DNA of 64,000 nucleotides from Streptococcus mitis B6 (GTDB lineage Bacteria > Bacillota > Bacilli > Lactobacillales > Streptococcaceae), in the NCBI RefSeq assembly GCF_000027165.1, contig NC_013853.1:744001-808000 (forward strand), given 5' to 3'. The notes beneath the pieces were generated by a model, which was not told where the DNA came from, searched no databases, and saw only the letters and a program-made list of their open reading frames with translations. A program made the translations under genes and the position numbers. How positions within the stretch are numbered: the first letter of the stretch is position 1; the number at the start of each line of letters is the position of its first letter. Of this stretch, positions 1-7,325 are shown in pieces.

Positions 1-192
1 TTGACATCTGCAGGCGACAAAAAAGTTGGCGTTATCAAAGTTGTACGTGAAATCACAGGTCTTGGTCTTAAAGAAGCTAAAGAACTTGTTGACGGTGCAC
101 CAGCACTTGTTAAAGAAGGCGTTGCAACTGCAGAAGCTGAAGAAATCAAAGCTAAATTGGAAGAAGCTGGAGCTTCAGTTACTCTTAAATAA
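1..192 (+). CDS. rplL: 50S ribosomal protein L7/L12, C-terminal part (5' truncated by window edge)
   Basis: The 63 codons read here are the C-terminal domain of L7/L12, the dimeric stalk protein of the large ribosomal subunit that recruits translation factors. The stretch [15 protein letters not shown] and the ending GASVTLK are typical. The first codon shown (TTG) is an internal Leu, not a start; the N-terminal dimerisation domain and hinge lie outside the window. The last codons and stop coincide with the attachment core described separately, so an element inserted there would leave the protein intact. A strong terminator follows at 289-327. Confidence 0.97.
178..192 (+). other. ICE attachment core (att) at the 3' end of rplL
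   Basis: The 15 bases GTTACTCTTAAATAA, ending at the rplL stop codon, are the reverse complement of TTATTTAAGAGTAAC, the core reported for ICESa2603, 89K and related Tn5252-family integrative conjugative elements. The core is seen directly; that it has been used here is inferred from the ICE-like genes that start about 200 bp downstream. No second copy was noticed between 4441 and 4840 or elsewhere on reading. Confidence 0.75.
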
Positions 193-288
193 GAGGCATA
201 TACCAATTAGAATTCGGAATACTATAGTATCAGCCTTTTAGAATCGTGAACACATTTTAGAAACTGATAAATTAATTTAGTTTCCTAC

Positions 289-327
289 CAAAAACCCTAC
301 CAAAAATTAATTTGGCAGGGTTTTTCT
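289..327 (+). terminator. rplL operon terminator
   Basis: Arms of the form AAAAACCCTACCAAA and TTTGGCAGGGTTTTT around a short AATTAA loop, followed by a T-rich tract. It sits about 100 bp after the rplL stop and should end the ribosomal stalk transcript. Confidence 0.85.
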
Positions 328-345
328 TTTTAACAAATTTATCGT

Positions 346-377
346 GGAGAACAATTGAATATTGTTCTCCTTTTTTT
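346..377 (+). terminator. perfect hairpin with T-run upstream of the ICE-like gene cluster
   Basis: A perfect 10-bp inverted repeat (GGAGAACAAT / ATTGTTCTCC) with a 5-nt loop and seven T residues ends 16 bp before the ATG at 394. It is the second terminator-like structure after rplL. It could insulate the accessory genes from ribosomal read-through, or act as an attenuator. The spacing puts the ribosome binding site directly after the T-run. Confidence 0.7.
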
Positions 378-393
378 ATTTTCAGGAGGGAAA

Positions 394-567
394 ATGACAA
401 AAGAATTACAATCATCATGCTATATTGTCATTTCATTTTTAGTACGTGAAATGGGAATTGACATTGTTGAAGCCATCTCTCTTATGGCTGAATTAGAAAA
501 AAGTGGCTTGGTTCACTTGGAATCAAGTGGAGATTTAACACTCAAAGAACTTGGAGGCGCGCTATGA
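394..567 (+). CDS. small hypothetical protein, first gene of ICE-like cluster
   Basis: This is a 57-aa protein starting MTKELQSSCY. A longer frame is open from 355, but the ATG at 394 has an excellent ribosome binding site (AGGAGG, 6 nt upstream), while the upstream part lies inside the terminator hairpin. The sequence is mostly helical, with a mixed C-terminal half (EKSGLVHLESSGDLTLKEL) that could form a small winged or helical fold. Its stop overlaps the ATG of the RepA-like gene by 4 nt (ATGA), so the two are probably translationally coupled. I do not recognise a family. Similar small ORFs precede repA in Tn5252-type elements, so an accessory role for the element is inferred. Confidence 0.7.
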   Translation: MTKELQSSCYIVISFLVREMGIDIVEAISLMAELEKSGLVHLESSGDLTLKELGGAL

Positions 568-1343
568 AAAGAATTACCGCAAACCAATACCAAACTTCAG
601 AACGGTATTATAAATTACCTAAAATTCTTTTTGAGGATGAGAAATATATGGATATGAAACTAGAAGTAAAGGTGGCTTATTCTATTTTAAAAGATCGTTT
701 AGAATTATCTCTCAATCGTGGTTGGATAGATGAAGAAGGGGCGGTCTATTTAGTATTTTCTAATTCTAAACTGATGAGGCTGTTAGGTTGTTCGAAGTCA
801 AAATTATTGTCCATAAAAAAAACTCTTAAAGAATATGACTTAATTGATGAAGTTCAACAGTCTTCAAGTGAGAAAGGGAGACTTGCTAATAAGATTTATT
901 TAGGGGAATTGTCTTCTACCCCAGTAGGTAATTCAAACAGGCCTAGTGTTAAAAAAAGACTAGGGCAGGTTGAAAATGAAACGCCCCCCGTCTCATATTC
1001 AGCCCCTAGTGAGACTGAAGTTAGTGAGACTAAATATAGTGAGACTGATTCTTTATTTATTGAGGATGAGGAGGATAGGAATACTCAACCTATCTTGAAA
1101 AGAAAAGTAGAAAAGGTCACAAAATATGATCGAGATTATATTTGGGGATTGGTACAGGATCAATTTAGACGAGAAGGTTTTTCTGAAACAGCTAGTGAGA
1201 TTGCTATGACTGATTTTGAGAGAATCTATCAGTATGCTCTTGACAATGTTCGCTTTGTTAGACGAGCGGAAGTTTTGGCTGAATTTGTGTTTAACGGCTT
1301 GTATTCTGTTTGGAATAACCGTGTTAGAAAAGGAGGTGGTTAA
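564..1343 (+). CDS. replication initiator protein A, N-terminal-domain type (RepA_N-like)
   Basis: A 259-aa protein. Its first 120 residues resemble RepA_N (PF06970) initiators of Gram-positive plasmids and ICEs: an opening with YYKLPKILF, then a winged-helix region with AYSILKDRLELS, WIDEEG and VYLVFSNSKLMRLLGCSKS. The middle (about 120-185) is polar and probably a disordered linker with repeated SETE/SETK motifs. The C-terminal part (190-259) is helical, as in other ICE RepA proteins. Such proteins bind an origin and may support autonomous replication of excised elements. It overlaps the upstream gene by 4 nt and is followed at once by a 30-codon ORF and a cytosine methylase, the order I associate with the left end of ICESa2603/Tn5252 elements. 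Activity here is unknown because the rest of the element is missing. Confidence 0.8.
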   Translation: MKRITANQYQTSERYYKLPKILFEDEKYMDMKLEVKVAYSILKDRLELSLNRGWIDEEGAVYLVFSNSKLMRLLGCSKSKLLSIKKTLKEYDLIDEVQQSSSEKGRLANKIYLGELSSTPVGNSNRPSVKKRLGQVENETPPVSYSAPSETEVSETKYSETDSLFIEDEEDRNTQPILKRKVEKVTKYDRDYIWGLVQDQFRREGFSETASEIAMTDFERIYQYALDNVRFVRRAEVLAEFVFNGLYSVWNNRVRKGGG

Positions 1344-1436
1344 ATGTCGCCAATCGAGTGGATATTAGTTATGCTCATTGTCATTTCAAGTGGTGTGACT
1401 TTTTGGACATTGATAGTCGATCAGAAAGGGGGATAA
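1344..1436 (+). CDS. 30-aa single-span membrane microprotein
   Basis: The ORF starts with an ATG one base after the repA stop, preceded by AGGAGGTGG, and encodes MSPIEWILVM followed by a hydrophobic stretch and a short C-terminal tail (DQKGG). Residues about 6-25 form one predicted transmembrane helix. A second strong ribosome binding site (AAAGGGGGATAA) overlaps its own stop and serves the methylase at 1441. The good start signal, tight packing between two genes and clean membrane-segment composition support a real gene. The role is unknown. Confidence 0.55.
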   Translation: MSPIEWILVMLIVISSGVTFWTLIVDQKGG

Positions 1437-1440
1437 AGAA

Positions 1441-2799
1441 ATGAGATTTATTGATTTATTTTCAGGTATAGGTGGATTTAGACTTGGAATGGAAAGTGTT
1501 GGACACGAGTGTATTGGATTTTGTGAGATTGATAAATTTGCTAGGAAATCTTATAAGTCCATTTTTCAAACGGAAGGAGAAATAGAATTTCATGACATAC
1601 GAGATGTTTCAGATGACGAATTTAAAAAACTTAGAGGGAAAGTCGATGTCATCTGTGGGGGATTCCCTTGTCAAGCATTTTCAATCGCAGGAAGACGATT
1701 GGGATTTGAAGATACTAGAGGAACTTTATTCTTTGAAATTGCTCGAGCGGCCAAACAAATCCAACCACGTTTTCTTTTTCTTGAAAATGTTAAAGGCCTA
1801 CTCAATCACGATAAGGGACGGACGTTCACCACAATCCTTACCACGCTTGATGAATTGGGGTTTGATGTTGAGTGGCAGGTGCTTAACAGTAAGGATTTTG
1901 GCGTTCCCCAAAACAGAGAGAGGGTGTTTATTATCGGACATTCTAGAAAGAGAGGTACCAGACTCTTATTTCCTTTCAGACGAGAAGGTCAAGCAACTAA
2001 CTCTGAGACTTTAAAAATATTAGGGAATTTGAATCCATCAAAAAGTGGAATGAGTGGCAAAGTCTATTATTCAGAAGGTCTTGCGCCAACCTTAGTTCGT
2101 GGAAAAGGAGAAGGATTTAAGGTTGCGATTCCTTGTATGACACCAGACAGATTAGAAAAAAGACAAAATGGTAGACGTTTTAAGGATAATCAAGAGCCAA
2201 TGTTTACTTTAAATACTCAGGATCGTCATGGTATTGTCGTTGTTGGAGATTTACCAACTAGCTTTAAGGAAACTGGTCGCGTCTATGGAAGCGAGGGCTT
2301 ATCTCCAACACTAACTACAATGCAAGGTGGAGATAAAATCCCCAAAATACTGATTCCAGAACCAATCCAATTTCTAAAAGTCCGAGAGGCAACGAAAAAA
2401 GGATATGCTCAAGCAGAGATTGGGGATTCAATCAATTTAGAAAGACCAAGTTCTCAGTATCGTCGTGGTAGAGTTGGAAAAGGTATAGCGAATACGTTAA
2501 CAACTAGTGGGCAAATGGGAGTAGTAGTGGCTAGCTATGAAGGAGAAGATAAACAAGTTTATCATGTAGCCGGTGTCTTAATAGATGGACAATTTTACCG
2601 TTTGAGAATACGACGAATCACTCCTAAAGAGTGTTTTCGCCTACAGGGATTTCCTGATTGGGCTTTTGAAGCTGCTAGAAAAGTTTCTAGTAATAGTCAG
2701 CTCTATAAACAAGCTGGTAATAGTGTAACCGTTCCTGTGATTGCCGCAATCGCAAAGAAATTAAAAGAAATAGAGGAAAAAGATGAAAGCATTAAATAA
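1441..2799 (+). CDS. DNA (cytosine-5-)-methyltransferase, ICE type
   Basis: A 452-aa C5-methyltransferase with the motifs in order: motif I DLFSGIGGF (residues 5-13) for S-adenosylmethionine, motif IV GGFPCQAFS with catalytic Cys77, motif VI ENVKG (115-119), motif VIII QNRERVFIIG (157-166), a target-recognition region of about 200 residues, and motifs IX/X near the C-terminus (RRITPKECFRLQGFPDW, then QAGNSVTVPV). All catalytic residues are present, so it is probably active. No cognate restriction gene is visible next to it. In Tn5252-family ICEs such an orphan methylase probably shields the element from host restriction during transfer. The recognition site cannot be read from sequence. The last 17 nt overlap the next ORF. 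Confidence 0.93.
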   Translation: MRFIDLFSGIGGFRLGMESVGHECIGFCEIDKFARKSYKSIFQTEGEIEFHDIRDVSDDEFKKLRGKVDVICGGFPCQAFSIAGRRLGFEDTRGTLFFEIARAAKQIQPRFLFLENVKGLLNHDKGRTFTTILTTLDELGFDVEWQVLNSKDFGVPQNRERVFIIGHSRKRGTRLLFPFRREGQATNSETLKILGNLNPSKSGMSGKVYYSEGLAPTLVRGKGEGFKVAIPCMTPDRLEKRQNGRRFKDNQEPMFTLNTQDRHGIVVVGDLPTSFKETGRVYGSEGLSPTLTTMQGGDKIPKILIPEPIQFLKVREATKKGYAQAEIGDSINLERPSSQYRRGRVGKGIANTLTTSGQMGVVVASYEGEDKQVYHVAGVLIDGQFYRLRIRRITPKECFRLQGFPDWAFEAARKVSSNSQLYKQAGNSVTVPVIAAIAKKLKEIEEKDESIK

Positions 2800-3232
2800 A
2801 GAATCAATACTAGATTGTGATGAATTAGAAATAGAATTACATGACGGAGAAATCAAACGGCTGGATGAACAAATATTTTTGATGCCCAATTATCCATGTG
2901 AGTTTGAGGTGACATTTTTAGATGATTACCATAAAAAACATAATTACCCACTATTTTATGAATCCTATCTTCAAAACATTATGGAATTCCTTGAAAGTCA
3001 GGATATAAAGAACGGAGCTGATGCCTTCGTAGATGATCATCAAAATCTTGTTTTTGTTTTATATGGACAAGGCTATCGAGCTGAGGGAAAAGAGGGAATA
3101 CTTACAACCCAAGTAACTGTAAAAGCTTATGATGAAGACAAGAAATCAATTAACTTCTCCAATTTATTAGATTCCTTAATTGTCTCAGAATATCAAATGG
3201 AACCGAATCTTTGGGAGGTCTCCCATGATTGA
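2783..3232 (+). CDS. hypothetical protein, ICE-associated
   Basis: A 149-aa soluble acidic protein without signal peptide or membrane span. It starts inside the 3' end of the methylase gene (17-nt overlap; GAGG lies just upstream of the ATG), and its stop overlaps the start of the Spx-like gene, so it is the middle member of a coupled gene series. It has an N-terminal Asp/Glu-rich part and a central mixed region (FEVTFLDDYHKKHNYPLFYE). I recognise no catalytic motif and assign no function. The tight coupling to methylase and Spx-like genes suggests an accessory role for the mobile element. Confidence 0.75.
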   Translation: MKALNKESILDCDELEIELHDGEIKRLDEQIFLMPNYPCEFEVTFLDDYHKKHNYPLFYESYLQNIMEFLESQDIKNGADAFVDDHQNLVFVLYGQGYRAEGKEGILTTQVTVKAYDEDKKSINFSNLLDSLIVSEYQMEPNLWEVSHD

Positions 3233-3605
3233 TCTCTATCTAAGTAAAAATAGCCAAAGAAATCAACTTCTTTTGGATTTCTTTCAAAAGTATGGCATAG
3301 AGGTCACTCCTCATTCTATTTCTGAAATGACAAAGGATAAATTAATTGAGATGATGAGCTATTCTTCAGATTGTTTTGAGTTTTTATCTCCCAATTTATT
3401 ACGATTTAAGAACCGTGACAATCTAAGATTAACGGATTTCATTGAAATGATATTAAAAAACCCTGAACTAACTATTAGACTTCCTCTTGCAGTTTCAAAT
3501 AAGAGAGTTTATCCAAATCTGAATTTGGAAGAGGCTAGAGCTTTATTGCCAAGAGATACGAAACAATTGATTTACATGGCACAAACACATTATTTATCTA
3601 ACTAA
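3225..3605 (+). CDS. Spx/ArsC-family-like protein lacking the CXXC redox centre
   Basis: A 126-aa protein. The start at 3225 is preceded by GGGAGG and overlaps the previous stop; the longer frame from 3180 is unsupported. The plan matches Spx: an opening beta strand (MIDLYLSKNS), a helix, a central segment ending near NLRLTDFIEMILKNPEL, and the diagnostic block IRLPLAVSNKRVYPNLNLEEARALLPR, which mirrors the LRRPI...R..GYN.DEIR.FLPR block of Spx proteins. In canonical Spx the N-terminal strand is followed by CXXC; here that position reads SKNSQRNQ and there is no Cys. It may bind RNA polymerase alpha without redox control, or be a decoy. The family call rests on alignment by eye. Confidence 0.65.
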   Translation: MIDLYLSKNSQRNQLLLDFFQKYGIEVTPHSISEMTKDKLIEMMSYSSDCFEFLSPNLLRFKNRDNLRLTDFIEMILKNPELTIRLPLAVSNKRVYPNLNLEEARALLPRDTKQLIYMAQTHYLSN

Positions 3606-3617
3606 AGGAGAAGCAAT

Positions 3618-3851
3618 ATGGCTGAACGATTTTGGGAGAACTTGTCCATTATTTTGGCTGAAAGAAATATCAGCTGGATTGACTTAACCAGAAAAATGTT
3701 TGCGGGAGAGTTTCACTATCCAAGTGAATTGAATCGTTTGTATCAAAAGATACGCCACTATAAGATGGAACAACGAATGCCTCAAAGTCCATGGGTAGAA
3801 AGGATTGTGCAGGTATTAGATTTAGATTATGAAGATTTATTTCGGAGGTAA
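3618..3851 (+). CDS. small HTH-like (XRE/Cro-type) protein, ICE-associated
   Basis: A 77-aa protein with ribosome binding site AAAGGAG. The layout fits a short Cro/XRE-like domain: helix 1 (FWENLSIILAERNIS), a segment in helix-turn-helix position (WIDLTRKMF, then ELNRLYQKIRHY), and a closing helix with a pattern seen in XRE proteins (WVERIVQVLDLDYEDLF). The region between is longer and more basic than usual. It lies 12 nt after the Spx-like gene and 2 nt before the CPBP protease gene, so it is co-transcribed. It might regulate the element. It is related to known ICE proteins only by context. Confidence 0.6.
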   Translation: MAERFWENLSIILAERNISWIDLTRKMFAGEFHYPSELNRLYQKIRHYKMEQRMPQSPWVERIVQVLDLDYEDLFRR

Positions 3852-3853
3852 CT

Positions 3854-4441
3854 ATGAAAAGAATAATTCCAGTTTATATCTTCCAACAAGTTAATGTCCT
3901 ATTGGTATCCCTATACTTACTGAAATTGCTTTGTATCGGTGAGTTAACTATACTACAGATTCTCTATGGTGGGTCGCTCATTTCTTTTTTATGGATGTAT
4001 GATCAACGCAAACAAGCTCATAAGGTCAATATGAAAACTAGGATGAAATGGCTTGGTGTTGGATTTGTTAGCCTACTGATTATAAGTCTATGTTTTAGCC
4101 TGATTCATGCTCAAGGAACTACGAATCAAGAAAACTTAATTGGCCTTCAACATCAAGTTCCTTGGTTTTCATTTTTATTGTTCTTAATCAATGCGAGTAT
4201 GGTTGAAGAATTTCTGTATCGAGAAATTATATGGAACTTGGTCAGAAAATTAGATATTCGAGTTGCTTTGACAAGTATTTTATTTTCCTTAGCTCATCAT
4301 CCAGGAACCATTCTAGCTTGGTGTTTATATGTTTCACTTGGGATGTTTTTAGGGATGGTGCGCTATAAATCGGACTTATGGGGAAGTATGGGTCTACATT
4401 TGGTGTGGAACCTACTAGTTTATACTTTACTGCTTTTTTAA
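3854..4441 (+). CDS. CPBP-family intramembrane metalloprotease (CAAX/Abi type)
   Basis: A 195-aa integral membrane protein with about six hydrophobic segments. The CPBP glutamate motif is seen as VEEFLYRE (about residues 116-123, EExxxR), followed by FSLAHH (about 144-149, FxxxH) and a C-terminal HLVWN (about 182-186), the three signature positions of the family. Members in Gram-positive bacteria act as proteases or scaffolds and often accompany bacteriocin or mobile-element genes, where they have been linked to self-immunity. Here it is the last gene of the ICE-like operon, 2 nt after the HTH-like gene. The substrate is unknown. Confidence 0.85.
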   Translation: MKRIIPVYIFQQVNVLLVSLYLLKLLCIGELTILQILYGGSLISFLWMYDQRKQAHKVNMKTRMKWLGVGFVSLLIISLCFSLIHAQGTTNQENLIGLQHQVPWFSFLLFLINASMVEEFLYREIIWNLVRKLDIRVALTSILFSLAHHPGTILAWCLYVSLGMFLGMVRYKSDLWGSMGLHLVWNLLVYTLLLF

Positions 4442-4451
4442 AATAGGTGAC

Positions 4452-4480
4452 CTGATTTATCTCATAAATCAGTAGTTTTT
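4452..4480 (+). terminator. terminator after CPBP protease gene
   Basis: Perfect 9-bp arms with a 3-nt loop and a short T-rich tail (TAGTTTTT), 11 nt after the protease stop. The stem is AT-rich, so efficiency is uncertain. Confidence 0.5.
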
Positions 4481-4747
4481 ATAGGATTATTTTTAATTCG
4501 GAAACAAAAATGTATTAACAGCATAAAATAAAGAAACTAGGAACATTTTTTCTATTTTTTTAGAAATAAAATGTCGTATAGAAATTCCGAAAGAAATAAT
4601 AAAATCAAAATAAAAATTAATAAAATAGGTATCTATGAACATATTGACATCGACAAATGTTCTTGCAAGACATAAAATACAAATAAAAAGAATAAAAAAT
4701 TGTTATATTTTTATATTTGTTGTTCTGTTATAAAATGAAAGAAATTG

Positions 4748-4759
4748 GAAACTAGTTTC
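4748..4759. promoter_or_regulatory. candidate operator palindrome (GAAACTAGTTTC)
   Basis: A perfect 12-bp palindrome about 80 bp before the regulator start and just after an AT-rich promoter-like stretch (TTATAAAAT near 4729). It is a plausible binding site for the RpiR-family regulator encoded directly downstream. The site is visible; the regulator assignment is inference. Confidence 0.4.
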
Positions 4760-4809
4760 TAAATCATGAAAAATATTGAAAAAAAAAAAATAAGTGTTAA
4801 AATAAAGAA

Positions 4810-4823
4810 TGTAAACGTTTACT
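4810..4823 (+). promoter_or_regulatory. cre site for catabolite control (CcpA)
   Basis: TGTAAACGTTTACT matches the cre consensus TGWAARCGYTWNCW at every position. It lies in the leader of the sialic-acid operon, 17 nt before the regulator ATG and overlapping the upstream frame 4766-4840. CcpA binding downstream of the promoter would act as a roadblock when preferred sugars are present. Confidence 0.75.
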
Positions 4824-4840
4824 TTAACAAAGGAGCTCAT

Positions 4841-5650
4841 ATGTTACTGCAAAAAGAACTAATTCCAATGATAGAAGCTAACTTACCAAATATGGCATAT
4901 GCTGAAAAAGACATTGCTAAATTCTTCTTAAAACAGCAACCTCTGACTAATTATTCATCTGAGGCATTGTGCGAATGCCTTAATGTATCCAAAGCAACAT
5001 TGACTCGATTTGCGAAAAAATGTGGTTTTAAAGGTTTTAGACAATTCATTTTCAAATACCAAGAGATGATTCGTGAGAAAGAAAAGTTAGCATTGTATAC
5101 AGAGGCTACAGAAAAAGTTTTATCCGACTATGAAGAAATGTTGAGAAAAACTTACACGGTTCTTGATGAAGTTCAACTTGAGCGTATTGCTGAGATGATA
5201 GAAACTGCTGAGCGTGTATATCTTTATGGTAAAGGAAGTTCTGTTCTTGCTTTACAAGAAATGAAGATGAGATTTATGCGTCTCGGAGTCATTGGTGAAG
5301 TATTATCAGACGAGGATATGATTTTGTGGAATAACTTATTACTTAATGAAAATTGCCTTGTCATTGGAGCATCCGTTTCAGGTCAAACTGATATTGTACT
5401 AGAAGGTCTTCAAAAAGCTGCGGATAAAGGCGCTAAAACAGTTTTAATGACTACAAGAAAATTTGACGAAGAAGATTGTTTCTTTGATGAACTATTGTTA
5501 TTAGCTTCGACCAATCATCTCTCGTATGGCAATCGCATATCACCTCAGTTTCCGATACTTTTAATTACAGACTGCTTATTCTCTCATTATCTGGAAAGTC
5601 CAGAGAGACAATATTATTACAATCAAACTATTATCCATAAGGAGGAATAA
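4841..5650 (+). CDS. RpiR-family phosphosugar-sensing transcriptional regulator of the sialic-acid operon
   Basis: A 269-aa regulator. The ATG at 4841 has the ribosome binding site AAAGGAG; a frame open from 4766 would run through the cre site and is rejected. Residues about 1-75 form the RpiR helix-turn-helix domain ([23 protein letters not shown]). About 105-250 form a SIS sugar-phosphate-binding domain ([18 protein letters not shown], then [20 protein letters not shown]). RpiR proteins next to nan genes sense amino-sugar phosphates such as N-acetylmannosamine-6-phosphate. It heads the operon and is followed 4 nt later by nanE. Whether it activates or represses cannot be read from sequence. 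The gene lies where pneumococcus, from memory, has a phosphosugar-binding regulator before nanE. Confidence 0.9.
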   Translation: MLLQKELIPMIEANLPNMAYAEKDIAKFFLKQQPLTNYSSEALCECLNVSKATLTRFAKKCGFKGFRQFIFKYQEMIREKEKLALYTEATEKVLSDYEEMLRKTYTVLDEVQLERIAEMIETAERVYLYGKGSSVLALQEMKMRFMRLGVIGEVLSDEDMILWNNLLLNENCLVIGASVSGQTDIVLEGLQKAADKGAKTVLMTTRKFDEEDCFFDELLLLASTNHLSYGNRISPQFPILLITDCLFSHYLESPERQYYYNQTIIHKEE

Positions 5651-5654
5651 TAAA

Positions 5655-6356
5655 ATGAGCCAAATTTGGACTAAAGAAAAATTTATAAGTCAAGTCCATG
5701 GTGGAGTCATTGTTTCTTGTCAAGCTTTACCCGGTGAACCCCTTTATAATGAAGAATTTAGCTTGATGCCTTTTATGGCTAAAGCAGCTTTAGAGGCAGG
5801 AGCAGTGGGCATTCGCGCAAATTCTGTGCGTGATATTAAAGCAATTCAGAAAGTAGTAGATTTACCAATAATCGGAATTATCAAAAGAGATTATCCACCT
5901 CAAGAACCATATATTACTGCTACGATGAAAGAAGTAGATGAACTTGTAGGATGCGGAACAACAGTCATTGCATTTGATGCAACTTTAAGACCAAGATATG
6001 ATGGCTTAGTTGTCAGTGAATTTATCAAAAAAATAAAAGAAAAATATCCTAATCAATTGTTGATGGCGGATGTAAGTAATTTTGATGAAGGTCTATATGC
6101 ATTTAAATCAGGCGTTGATTTTGTTGGTACAACATTATCAGGGTACACAAGTACAAGTGTACAATCAGATGAGCCTGATTTTGAACTAATGAAAAAATTA
6201 GCTGATTTTAATATTCCGGTAATTGCCGAAGGAAAAATTCATTATCCAGAACAATTAAAAAAAGCTTATAGTTTAGGTGTTACCAGTGTTGTCATTGGTG
6301 GAGCGATTACACGTCCAAAAGAAATTGCTCAGCGATTTATTAATGTCATCAAATAA
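5655..6356 (+). CDS. nanE: N-acetylmannosamine-6-phosphate 2-epimerase
   Basis: A 233-aa TIM-barrel enzyme that converts N-acetylmannosamine-6-phosphate to N-acetylglucosamine-6-phosphate in the cytoplasm, the third step of sialic-acid breakdown. Family features are [16 protein letters not shown] near the N-terminus, [21 protein letters not shown] (active-site Lys region), VIAFDAT, a phosphate-binding end with IPVIAEGKI, and [10 protein letters not shown]. The length is usual for NanE. The ribosome binding site AGGAGG lies in the 3' end of the regulator gene. The product enters amino-sugar metabolism through NagA and NagB, which are not in this window. Confidence 0.95.
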   Translation: MSQIWTKEKFISQVHGGVIVSCQALPGEPLYNEEFSLMPFMAKAALEAGAVGIRANSVRDIKAIQKVVDLPIIGIIKRDYPPQEPYITATMKEVDELVGCGTTVIAFDATLRPRYDGLVVSEFIKKIKEKYPNQLLMADVSNFDEGLYAFKSGVDFVGTTLSGYTSTSVQSDEPDFELMKKLADFNIPVIAEGKIHYPEQLKKAYSLGVTSVVIGGAITRPKEIAQRFINVIK

Positions 6357-6380
6357 AAAACAATATAAAGGAGAAATCTG

Positions 6381-7298
6381 ATGAAAGATTTAACTAAATA
6401 CAAAGGCGTTATTCCTGCATTTTATGCTTGCTATGATGAAAATGGTGAAATTAGCCAAGAACGTGTAAAATCTCTGGTGCAATATTTCATTAACAAAGGT
6501 GTAAAAGGTATCTATGTAAATGGTTCTTCAGGTGAATGTATTTACCAAAGTGTAGAAGATCGTAAAAAAATTATTGAAGCTGTTATGGAAGTTGCTAAAG
6601 GTAAATTAACAGTTATCAACCATGTTGCATGTAACAACACGAAAGATAGTATTGAATTGGCAAAACATTCAGAAAGTGTTGGAGTCGATGCTATTGCTGC
6701 TATCCCACCTATTTACTTCAAATTGCCAGAATATTCAATTGCAGCATATTGGAATGCAATGAGTGAAGCTGCGCCAAATACAGATTTTATCATTTATAAT
6801 ATTCCACAATTGGCAGGGGTTGCGTTGACTGGTAGTTTGTATGCAACAATGCGTCAAAATCCTCGTGTGATTGGAGTTAAAAATTCTTCTATGCCTGTAC
6901 AAGATATTCAAATGTTTGTAGCTGCAGGTGGAGAAGATTACATTGTATTCAATGGTCCAGATGAACAATATCTTGGTGGTCGCTTGATGGGAGCAGAAGC
7001 TGGTATTGGTGGTACTTATGGCGTTATGCCAGATTTGTTCTTGAAATTGGAAAGTTTGATTCAAGAACGAGATTTAGATACTGCTAAAAAACTTCAATAT
7101 GCTATCAATGAAGTTATCTATAAGATGGTATCAGGTAAGGCAAATATGTATGCTGTAGCAAAAGAGGTTTTGCGTCTAAATGAAAAACTTGATTTAGGTT
7201 CTGTTCGTCAACCCTTAGAAGCATTGGCAGAAGGTGACTTGGAAGTTGCAAAACAAGCAGCAGAACTTATTCAACAAGCACGAAAAGAATTTTTATAA
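6381..7298 (+). CDS. nanA: N-acetylneuraminate lyase (DHDPS/NAL family)
   Basis: A 305-aa class I aldolase that splits N-acetylneuraminate into N-acetylmannosamine and pyruvate. Visible signatures are the carboxylate-binding loop NGSSGE (47-52), the active-site Tyr139 in IIYNIPQ, and the Schiff-base Lys167 in VIGVKNSS, followed by FNGPDEQYL and a GIGGTYG loop. Length and residue spacing match the family. The ribosome binding site is AAAGGAG. The symbol follows E. coli usage; in pneumococcal literature nanA also denotes a secreted sialidase, which this is not. It sits between epimerase and symporter, as expected for a catabolic operon. Confidence 0.93.
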   Translation: MKDLTKYKGVIPAFYACYDENGEISQERVKSLVQYFINKGVKGIYVNGSSGECIYQSVEDRKKIIEAVMEVAKGKLTVINHVACNNTKDSIELAKHSESVGVDAIAAIPPIYFKLPEYSIAAYWNAMSEAAPNTDFIIYNIPQLAGVALTGSLYATMRQNPRVIGVKNSSMPVQDIQMFVAAGGEDYIVFNGPDEQYLGGRLMGAEAGIGGTYGVMPDLFLKLESLIQERDLDTAKKLQYAINEVIYKMVSGKANMYAVAKEVLRLNEKLDLGSVRQPLEALAEGDLEVAKQAAELIQQARKEFL

Positions 7299-7325
7299 TA
7301 AATAAAATCAATATGGAGATATGTT

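Larger units (their letters stand above)
4441..4840 (+). other. AT-rich intergenic region between ICE remnant and sialic-acid operon
   Basis: 400 bp without a convincing gene. It starts with a perfect 9-bp inverted repeat (4452-4460 CTGATTTAT, 4464-4472 ATAAATCAG) followed by TAGTTTTT, a likely terminator for the upstream operon. The middle is almost pure A/T. The last 100 bp contain two palindromes listed separately and the ribosome binding site of the regulator gene. No right-hand copy of the rplL attachment core was seen, so the right end of the ICE-like segment is not marked. Confidence 0.6.

Noticed and set aside
1441..2799. Restriction-modification system
   Set aside because: Only the methylase is present; the neighbouring genes show no nuclease motif.
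394..4441. Complete integrative conjugative element
   Set aside because: There is no integrase, relaxase or type IV secretion gene and no second attachment core in the window; only a left-end segment is present.
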